Below, one piece after another: positions 7,642 through 13,360 of a stretch of DNA of 30,007 bases. The notes beneath the pieces were generated by a model, which worked only from the letters and a program-made list of their open reading frames with translations, ran no database searches and was not told where the DNA came from. Both the position numbers and the translations under genes were made by a program. Numbering within the stretch: position 1 is the stretch's first letter; each line of letters starts with the position of its first letter. The stretch comes from a virus: IMG/VR virus record IMGVR_UViG_3300020201_000722, positions 1 to 30,007 of that record; one strand, given 5' to 3'.

Positions 7642-7949
7642 TATCCCCTCCTCGGCAGCTTCCGGAGCTGCCTGACGATCTTCTTGGCGCAGACGCCGCA
7701 CGCGCCTCCCGCCACCCGCACCGCATCGTCCAGGCCAATCGACTCGGCCCCAGGCAGGGCGATGGCCCGGGCCCGGACGCCCTTGCGACGCTCCAGGGCG
7801 CCGCCCCGAATGAGATTGGCGATGTGCGCGACCACGGCGGTCTTGCTCACCTCCATCCCATCGGCGATTTCCTGGTGGGTTGGGGCGTAGCCGTGCTTGG
7901 CCACATACGCCCGAATCCAATCGAGCACCTCGCGCTGCCTCGGTGTCAA
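7641..7949 (-). CDS. LexA-type winged helix-turn-helix regulator lacking the protease domain
   Basis: This 102-residue protein has a first 65 residues that match the LexA DNA-binding domain: LTPRQREVLDWIRAYVAKHG, then YAPTHQEIADGMEVSKTAVVAHIANLIRGGAL. It has no S24 self-cleavage domain, so SOS-type autoproteolysis is not possible. The C-terminus instead carries CGVC (C84, C87) and a basic KKIVRQLRKL tail. The CxxC could bind metal as a dimer, which is speculative. The start is TTG at 7949 with GGGAG about 8 nt upstream; an in-frame TAG shortly upstream leaves no ATG or GTG alternative. It is the first gene of the left operon, about 55 nt from a strong promoter, so it probably autoregulates that operon. 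Confidence 0.85.
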   Translation of the reverse strand: MTPRQREVLDWIRAYVAKHGYAPTHQEIADGMEVSKTAVVAHIANLIRGGALERRKGVRARAIALPGAESIGLDDAVRVAGGACGVCAKKIVRQLRKLPRRG

Positions 7950-8005
7950 CTCTGTGCTCCCATCTGCTGGTGCGATCTGGCCCGCGCCGGCGTCGGCGAT
8001 GATCT

Positions 8006-8034
8006 AGCGTACCGCCCGGGCGGACACTTGTCAA
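8006..8034 (-). promoter_or_regulatory. Sigma-70-type promoter of the left operon
   Basis: On the minus strand a perfect -35 TTGACA (8034-8029) is separated by exactly 17 bp from TACGCT (8011-8006), which keeps the TA...T of a -10 box. Transcription would begin near 8000, leaving a 5' leader of about 50 nt before the TTG start at 7949. Confidence 0.7.
8012..8023. promoter_or_regulatory. Candidate operator: perfect 12-bp palindrome in the promoter spacer
   Basis: CCGCCCGGGCGG lies exactly between the -35 and -10 boxes, flanked by GTA on one side and AC on the other, so the symmetry nearly extends further. Its position is ideal for repression by the winged-helix protein encoded first in the operon. 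I know of no match to the classical LexA boxes (CTG-N10-CAG or GAAC-N4-GTTC). Confidence 0.5.
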
Positions 8035-8128
8035 AAGGTTACCACGCACATCACGGCTATGGCCGAAGGGCGAACTGGACCACCAGCCACTTGATGACCC
8101 GCACGCCACAGACCTTCCCTGTGCCAAG

Positions 8129-8911
8129 TCACGGCTTAGTGATGATGACGCCGGTGCCGATGGCGACTTGCAGCTCCGCCGACCCGCTCACCACCTGGAG
8201 GGTGAGCGTGATGTTGTGGCCGGCGGTGCCCACGTTGAAGACGCGGCTCATGTGGAGCGTGACGGGCGTCGAGGTGTCGCTGATTGTCGCGTAGGCGACG
8301 CCGCCCGTGACCAGCGCGCTGTTGACCTTGAGCTGCATAATGACCACTGTGTTGCCAGTGGAGGCCGGGGATCCCGGCACGCGCTCGATGGCGACGTCGG
8401 CGCTGATCTGGTGGTAGCCGGCACCGGCGGGAGCGATCCCCGCGGTCGCGGCCGTGTGGGCGAAATACCCATCCTTCACCAGCGCGACGTCCCATGGCAG
8501 ATCCACCTCCGTGCTGGTGAGCAGTAAGATCGCGGCGTCCGCCTCGCGACGCCCCACGAACCGGGGCGACGGGTTGCGGATCAGATATCCGTTGACGTAG
8601 ATCCCGCCGCACCCCTCGTCCTCGATGTAGAACCAGGTCCCGTTCTCCGGGGTGATGAAGGTCCAGCCGCCGTTCAGGCCGACCGCCACGTCGCCAATAT
8701 GGTTCTCCCAGTCCGCGCCGCTGGCACCGACTGGAACGATGTAGGCCTCGCCCTCCACAATCGCCAGCGACGCGCCATTGCTGGTGGTCCGGTTCTTGAC
8801 GTAGAGCCCGACGACCGTGGTGAGAATGTCCAGCGCCTCATTGTGCGCCGCCTCGGGGTTCTGCTGCGTCTCCTCAAGGTGCAGGAGGCCGTATCGGGGC
8901 GTGGTGGTCAT
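8129..8911 (-). CDS. DUF2793 family tail-associated protein
   Basis: This 260-residue protein begins with a segment typical of DUF2793: PEAAHNEALDILTTVVGLYV, then EGEAYIVPVGASGADWENH, then IGDVAVGLNGGWTFITPENG and TWFYIEDEG. DUF2793 proteins sit at the 3' end of gene transfer agent and siphophage tail modules and are thought to be virion surface or fibre components. The second half is beta-rich and Thr/Val/Ala-rich, resembling a small fibre or adhesin head. It is the last gene of the structural operon, 12 nt after the tip protein gene. Its ATG at 8911 is preceded by a run of nine C rather than a clear ribosome binding site. Its own 3' side carries only a weak CACAG/CTGTG hairpin. Confidence 0.8.
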   Translation of the reverse strand: MTTTPRYGLLHLEETQQNPEAAHNEALDILTTVVGLYVKNRTTSNGASLAIVEGEAYIVPVGASGADWENHIGDVAVGLNGGWTFITPENGTWFYIEDEGCGGIYVNGYLIRNPSPRFVGRREADAAILLLTSTEVDLPWDVALVKDGYFAHTAATAGIAPAGAGYHQISADVAIERVPGSPASTGNTVVIMQLKVNSALVTGGVAYATISDTSTPVTLHMSRVFNVGTAGHNITLTLQVVSGSAELQVAIGTGVIITKP

Positions 8912-8920
8912 GGGGGGGGG
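8912..8920 (-). promoter_or_regulatory. C9 homopolymer between weak ribosome binding site and start of the DUF2793 gene
   Basis: Nine consecutive C (minus strand) directly precede the ATG at 8911. The only purine-rich candidate Shine-Dalgarno, TGAGAA, lies just upstream and overlaps the stop codon of the tip protein gene. Slippage in the run would change SD-to-start spacing. Confidence 0.45.
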
Positions 8921-8923
8921 TTC

Positions 8924-11290
8924 TCACCGGAAGAAAACGCCAAAGACAGGGTTGCCGCGTCCGACGATGGTGGACATCTGGTAGACGGCCGCGGCCACGG
9001 GCAAGGGATAATTGCCGTTTTCGATCTGGGCTTCCTTATCGTACACGACCGTCTGCTCCTCCAGGACCTCGAGGGTGAGCACCTGGGTGCCGTAGATGTC
9101 GACCTCATAGGTCTCTGGGCCCTCGTCGTCCGCGAGGGTCTTGACGCTGAACAGGGCGCGGAGGAACTTGCTCCGCCGCTTCCAACTGAGCGTGAGATTA
9201 TCGTTCGAGTCGAACACGCCGCGCAGGTTGCAGGGCGAGAACGGCTTGATCGTGCGGCCGGTGACGAGGTATTGCGCGGCGTGGGCCGACGCGACCGCCT
9301 GGCCGAGCGACGGGGCCTTCCACCACAGGTTGCTGTTCAGGTTCAACTCCTGGAACCCGACCGGCCCCGCCTCGGCCAGCACCACCGGCCGGCCGATGTC
9401 GTAGTGGCCCTCGATCGCGTCCTCGGTGCCGCGCACGCCGCGGAGCAGGCGGCTGAGGGCGTAGGTCCGCTCCGCGATCAAGTCGGCCACCGCGAAGGCG
9501 ATGACCTCCCACCGGCCCTCGGCGTTGAGCACGCCCAGACGGTTGGCCCCCAGCAGCACCTCACGGTCACTGGCCGAAGCCAGGCCGCTCTCCCTCATCT
9601 CCACCACGAGCCGGCTGGTGGTGTCCCAGCGGCCCGGCCTGGGCTCGCGCCGCAGTGCCCCATCCACCGTGTAGCCGATCGTCGCCTCGCGGCCGACGTC
9701 GCTGAGCTTGACGTAGGTGCCGTCCTTGGCCGGGGAGTTCCAGAGCTGGCCGCCCCGCCACTGTGCCTCGGGGTCCTCGGCGCACATGGCTTTGTAGAGG
9801 CCGGTCTTTCCCTCCAGCTCCGTGGTCATGGTCGGCAGGTCCGCCATGATGAGGATCGTGTCCGGCGGGTCGTAGTTCGTGTTGGCGATCACCACACCAT
9901 CGGACGACGCCGATTGCTCGAACACGTCGCGGTCGTAGAACGTGCCCTCGACCTCGACGCGGTAGTTCGCTCCGATCGCGACACGGCGCACCCACACCTC
10001 CCGCTCGCGCCCGTCGACGTCCGGGAGCACCAGCGCCATGCCCTCACGCAGGGCGATGTACCGCGGGGGCAGGCTCAACGCGACACGCTTGCGCTCCGCC
10101 TCGGCCGCCCACAGGTAGCGCTTGGCGATCTTCACCGCCTCGTCGCGGGTGAGCGTCAGTGGCAGGGCCAGGGTGACGCGGTTCTGCGGCGTGTGCTCCC
10201 ACCGCTTGGCGGTGCGGGAGCCGCTGTTCAGGTCCGCCTCGACGTCGGTGAACTCAACCGTGACCTCGCTGGGCAGCTCGAACCCCGGCACATCGGTGAG
10301 GTCGTAGGGCCGGCCGCCCCCATCCTCCCCCTCGTCCGTCGCGGCCAGGTGCCCCATCCGGTCCACCAGGAGCCTGTCTTCCTCCCCCTTGGGGATGAAG
10401 TGGATCACCCCGTCACGCTCCTGCACGTTGACGTTGAACGCCAGCAGCAGTGGGGCGAGCACGCGCGACATCTCCTGCGGCCCAGACACGACATACCCGT
10501 TGACGCACTGGTAGAGCCGCTCGACGTTGTAATCCGCCGTCTCGTACCCAGCCCGCTCCATGATCGCGGTGATGGTCTCCTGCAGCGAGAGGGGATTGGC
10601 CTGCTCAACAATGATCTGGAGCTGTGGGATGCGGTTGCCGTAGTGCGAGAGGCGGAGCCGGTTGATGACGAAGTACGCGGTGTCCTTGAACGCGGGGACA
10701 TTGCCCGCGCCCTCGTACGACTCGATGAGCGGATCCGCGGCGAGTTGCGCGCCGTCATAGACGGCGATGCCGTCGTACTTGTCGGCGTAGTCGCCGGCCC
10801 CGTCGTAGATGAGCTTGCCGTCCGCGAGGATCTTGACGAAGCGCCCGATGGCCCCGTCCGGCAAGTTCGTGGTGTCACAGACGCTCACCGCGACGTCCAC
10901 GAAGTACTCGTAGTTCGACACGCTCTGCCCGCCGCCCAGCGTGGAGCCCCCGACCTTGGTCTTGACCTTGACCTCGATGAGCGGGGACTTCCAGATGACC
11001 GTGCCGGCGACCCGGGTCCTGGCCCCCAGGCACCAGGCCATCGGCGCGCCCTCCTGGCCGGACATGAGGCTCTGGTCGCCGATCCGAGGGCCCGACAGGG
11101 AGTTCTGGCCGAACAGCGCCGGGAAGAGAAAGGTCGAGTCGATGAACGACCCGATCGCCCCGCCGACGAACCCGCCGATCTGTGCGGCCGTCAGGCCGAG
11201 CGCGACCGCGGTGCCCGCAGCGACGCCGGCGCCGGCACCGATGGCGCCGCCGATAGCCGAGCCTACCGCAAAGAGGGCGAGGGTTGCCAT
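8924..11290 (-). CDS. Tail tip / host specificity protein (GTA gp15 or J-like)
   Basis: This 788-residue protein opens with a Gly/Ala-rich hydrophobic segment (about 1-55). It is followed by the conserved GPRIGDQSLMSGQEGAPMAW then GARTRVAGTVIW, the N-terminal signature of tail tip proteins of the Phage-tail_3/GTA gp15 group. The middle (GAGDYADKYDG, later ETITAIMERAGYETADYNVE) fits the hub-like domains of gpJ homologues. The C-terminal part contains fibronectin-like beta sequence (LTLSWKRRSK). This protein closes the tail tube and contacts the host. ATG at 11290 with AGGGGAA upstream gives a 28-nt overlap with the peptidase gene. At 788 residues it is shorter than the roughly 1300 of the RcGTA gp15 megatron. 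The DUF2793 gene downstream may supply the missing distal part, which is an inference. Confidence 0.88.
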   Translation of the reverse strand: MATLALFAVGSAIGGAIGAGAGVAAGTAVALGLTAAQIGGFVGGAIGSFIDSTFLFPALFGQNSLSGPRIGDQSLMSGQEGAPMAWCLGARTRVAGTVIWKSPLIEVKVKTKVGGSTLGGGQSVSNYEYFVDVAVSVCDTTNLPDGAIGRFVKILADGKLIYDGAGDYADKYDGIAVYDGAQLAADPLIESYEGAGNVPAFKDTAYFVINRLRLSHYGNRIPQLQIIVEQANPLSLQETITAIMERAGYETADYNVERLYQCVNGYVVSGPQEMSRVLAPLLLAFNVNVQERDGVIHFIPKGEEDRLLVDRMGHLAATDEGEDGGGRPYDLTDVPGFELPSEVTVEFTDVEADLNSGSRTAKRWEHTPQNRVTLALPLTLTRDEAVKIAKRYLWAAEAERKRVALSLPPRYIALREGMALVLPDVDGREREVWVRRVAIGANYRVEVEGTFYDRDVFEQSASSDGVVIANTNYDPPDTILIMADLPTMTTELEGKTGLYKAMCAEDPEAQWRGGQLWNSPAKDGTYVKLSDVGREATIGYTVDGALRREPRPGRWDTTSRLVVEMRESGLASASDREVLLGANRLGVLNAEGRWEVIAFAVADLIAERTYALSRLLRGVRGTEDAIEGHYDIGRPVVLAEAGPVGFQELNLNSNLWWKAPSLGQAVASAHAAQYLVTGRTIKPFSPCNLRGVFDSNDNLTLSWKRRSKFLRALFSVKTLADDEGPETYEVDIYGTQVLTLEVLEEQTVVYDKEAQIENGNYPLPVAAAVYQMSTIVGRGNPVFGVFFR

Positions 11291-11757
11291 GGACCGATTC
11301 CCCTGAGACGGAACGTATGGATTAGACGCCGCTCCCAGGATTGGCCAAACTCGACCTCCTGCACACAGCCCAGGTCGTTGACGCTCACACCCTTCCGCCG
11401 GTGGAGCCCCTGCCGGCCGGCCAGGTTGGTGGCATGCACCATGGTGCCGTCACAGAGGATCCCCAGGTGCCGGGGCTCGCGGGAGACGCGGTCCCACCAG
11501 AACAGGCCGATGTCGCCTGGCAGATGCTCCCCGCGCGGCACCTCGTCCATGCACTCGCGACACAGGTCGATAAGCATGTTCTTGTCGGGAATCTGGGCGT
11601 AGTTGCGGACGTCACGGTGGGGGTAGCCCAGCTCCCGGAAGACACCAGCGGCCAGGCCGGCACAGTCCACCCCCACTTCCTTCTTCCGGCCGCAGTGGTG
11701 GATGGGGGTGCCCACGTAGGAGCGGGCGGTCGCGATGACGGCGTGACGGTCGATCAC
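11263..11757 (-). CDS. NlpC/P60 family tail peptidase (GTA gp14-like)
   Basis: This 164-residue cysteine peptidase would cleave host peptidoglycan peptides from the tail tip. The triad is visible: Cys32 in GVDCAGLA, His97 in EPRHLGI and His108 in MVHAT. The family GDIGLFWW motif is at 81-88 and an ARSYVGTPIHHCGR start is at 11-24. GTG at 11757 is chosen because it overlaps the previous stop as GTGA and has GGAGG 7 nt upstream; an upstream in-frame ATG at 11778 would overlap the preceding gene more deeply. Position between hub and tip genes matches gene transfer agents and lambda-like gpK organisation. Confidence 0.9.
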   Translation of the reverse strand: MIDRHAVIATARSYVGTPIHHCGRKKEVGVDCAGLAAGVFRELGYPHRDVRNYAQIPDKNMLIDLCRECMDEVPRGEHLPGDIGLFWWDRVSREPRHLGILCDGTMVHATNLAGRQGLHRRKGVSVNDLGCVQEVEFGQSWERRLIHTFRLRGIGPWQPSPSLR

Positions 11758-12071
11758 ATCGCGGCCTCCGCGGCGCACCTCTGGGCGAACGCCACGGCGT
11801 CGGGATGCGCCGGCGACTCATAGCCCATCCCCGTGGGCGCCATGAGCGTGAAGTCGCTGGCCAGCCGCAGCTCGCTGGCCCGCCACACATCGCGCTCGAG
11901 CTTGGGCACGTCCCGCCGCCGCTGGAGCCCCGTGAACATGGTCACGAACTTCGTCGCGAACACGAACCCCGGCTTTCCGGGGATGATGACACACTCCTCC
12001 CCGTCCTTGTCCAGGGCGAGGAGCCCGCGCATGCTCTCGATCACCGCCGACTGGTTCTCGTCGATCTTCAT
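11754..12071 (-). CDS. Small unknown protein in the tail tip module (105 aa)
   Basis: ATG at 12071 has GAGGA about 8 nt upstream and lies 4 nt after the hub gene's stop. The end overlaps the peptidase start by 4 nt (GTGA). The product is a mixed-charge soluble protein with a central GKPGFVFATKFVTMFTGLQ segment and no recognisable motif. Canonical GTA-like modules go straight from the hub gene to the peptidase gene, so this is an insertion in a conserved order. It may be an assembly factor or peptidase regulator, but nothing in the sequence proves it. Longer upstream reading in this frame is a shadow of the hub gene. Confidence 0.72.
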   Translation of the reverse strand: MKIDENQSAVIESMRGLLALDKDGEECVIIPGKPGFVFATKFVTMFTGLQRRRDVPKLERDVWRASELRLASDFTLMAPTGMGYESPAHPDAVAFAQRCAAEAAM

Positions 12072-12075
12072 GTTC

Positions 12076-12945
12076 TCAGTCCTCGATCTTCTGGTCCGGG
12101 GTCTCGAACGTGTCGTCGTTGCCCGGGATGTGCGGGAACCCGCGGAAGTTGGCCTCGTTCTGGAAGCGCTGGCAGGTGCTGAACTCGCGATTGCAACCTG
12201 GGACGATGGTGAAGTCGTCGCCCACCTCGATGTCGTAGGGGGTCTCGACCTGCAGGACAATGACGCCGTTCGCCTCGGAGTAGGCCTTGACGTCCGACTT
12301 TAGGCCCTCGTTGGCCGAGCCGACGCCCCAGGTGATCTGCCCCTCGTCGTAGAACTCCTCGCCCTCGCCGGTGGGGATGGTGGTCTGGAGCTGCTTCCGG
12401 CTGTCCACCACCGTCACACTCGCCGAGACCCGGACGGCCTCGAGATCGAAGCCGCACCGCGCGTCGCCGAAGTTCTCGACGCTGCACGAACGCTGGTGGG
12501 TGTACCCGCGCGTGATGCCCAGCTTGGTGAGGGGGCCGTCCAGGTCCACCTCGTAGGTCTCGCCGTTGAAACTGGTGTTGATGATGTGGTACGAGTTGCG
12601 GCGGAGATTGCCCTTCCACGGGTACATGAGGTCGACGATGAACTCCTCGATCCGACACCCGCGGTACTTGCCGGCGTCGAGATCGGCGAAGGTGATCCGC
12701 TCGTCGCGGAGCACGCCCTTCAGGTCGCGGTTGCCGGCCCGCACCCCGTCCGTGCTCTCCTCGGCGCTGGCCGAGAAGCCGCCCACGGGCGAGTAGACGT
12801 CGCCGCTCAGGGTGATCTCGCGGTTCCCGTCACAGAATCGCAGCACCTCGCCGTCCGTGCGGGTCCACTTCCAGCACTTCACCCACCGCACCGCACCGGC
12901 CACGGTGAGCGCGTGCAGCGGGCTATTGAGTTGATTGCTGGGCAT
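12076..12945 (-). CDS. DUF2163/BR0599 family tail hub protein (GTA gp13-like), probable Fe-S protein
   Basis: This 289-residue protein has the C-terminal signature CNREFSTCQRFQNEANFRGF then PHIPGND (251-277), diagnostic of the BR0599 family. DUF2163-like sequence precedes it (ITLSGDVYSPVGGFS at 44-58). In the gene transfer agent hub and in lambda gpL this fold coordinates a [4Fe-4S] cluster. Four candidate ligands are visible here, Cys154, Cys164, Cys251 and Cys258, in the expected two pairs. ATG at 12945 lies 23 nt inside the upstream gene, with AAAGGCGG upstream. The protein would connect the distal tail ring to the tip protein. The family assignment is strong; the cluster is inferred from known homologues. 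Confidence 0.9.
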   Translation of the reverse strand: MPSNQLNSPLHALTVAGAVRWVKCWKWTRTDGEVLRFCDGNREITLSGDVYSPVGGFSASAEESTDGVRAGNRDLKGVLRDERITFADLDAGKYRGCRIEEFIVDLMYPWKGNLRRNSYHIINTSFNGETYEVDLDGPLTKLGITRGYTHQRSCSVENFGDARCGFDLEAVRVSASVTVVDSRKQLQTTIPTGEGEEFYDEGQITWGVGSANEGLKSDVKAYSEANGVIVLQVETPYDIEVGDDFTIVPGCNREFSTCQRFQNEANFRGFPHIPGNDDTFETPDQKIED

Positions 12946-13360
12946 CTCCCCCGCCTTTCGTGACCGTGAGCATAACGAGTCGCTTGGGGTTGTCCCAGTG
13001 CCCGTATGGGCACCTCTGCTTGGGATCCTTCCACTTGGCCTCAAGCCACTTGGCCGAGCACTGGCAGATGTTGCAGACCGGCTCGCCCCCCTTGAGGACC
13101 ATGAACTTCCCATTGGGGCATGCGCGGCAGATGTCCTCGTTCTCCTGGGCCACCTCCGCCGGCACCCGCCTCCACCCGAACCGAGACGTCGCAACGCGCG
13201 ACTCGGCCGCTGTCATCCCATCCGAGACCTTCTTCCGCATCGGTCGGATCGCGGTCGCCGCCTTCCGGTATTTGCCGGCGGTGAGGTTCTGGCACGGCTC
13301 CCCGGGGCGGAGCCACCCCTGCGCGACGGCATAGGCGATGATGTCTTGGTCGCAGTTCAT
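12923..13360 (-). CDS. Cysteine-rich, zinc-ribbon-like small protein
   Basis: This 145-residue protein has eight cysteines. Six are clustered as CRACPNGKF, then CNICQCSAKWLEAKW and RCPYG, looking like one or two zinc-binding knuckles. The N-terminal half (MNCDQDIIAYAVAQGWLRPG) looks helical. ATG at 13360 overlaps the preceding stop as ATGA with AGGA nearby, so it is coupled to the 1000-residue Cys-rich gene; its end overlaps the hub gene. Cys-rich proteins with a similar CPxC style occur as small virion or assembly proteins in some phages. Here a metal-bound structural or chaperone role for the Cys-rich neighbours is only an inference. Confidence 0.8.
   Translation of the reverse strand: MNCDQDIIAYAVAQGWLRPGEPCQNLTAGKYRKAATAIRPMRKKVSDGMTAAESRVATSRFGWRRVPAEVAQENEDICRACPNGKFMVLKGGEPVCNICQCSAKWLEAKWKDPKQRCPYGHWDNPKRLVMLTVTKGGGDAQQSTQ

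Noticed and set aside
7650-8127. N-terminal extension of the 412-residue protein up to 8127
   Set aside because: It would run through the LexA-like gene and its promoter in a different frame. The GTG at 7641 with GGAGGGG and the TAGTG overlap is a far better start.
8100-8128. Intrinsic terminator after the structural operon
   Set aside because: Only a 5-bp CACAG/CTGTG stem with mismatches beyond it and no T-tract; too weak to call.
8699-11602. A 967-residue plus-strand open frame
   Set aside because: Lies opposite the DUF2793, tip and peptidase genes, all supported by family motifs and ribosome binding sites. The plus-strand product has no recognisable sequence.
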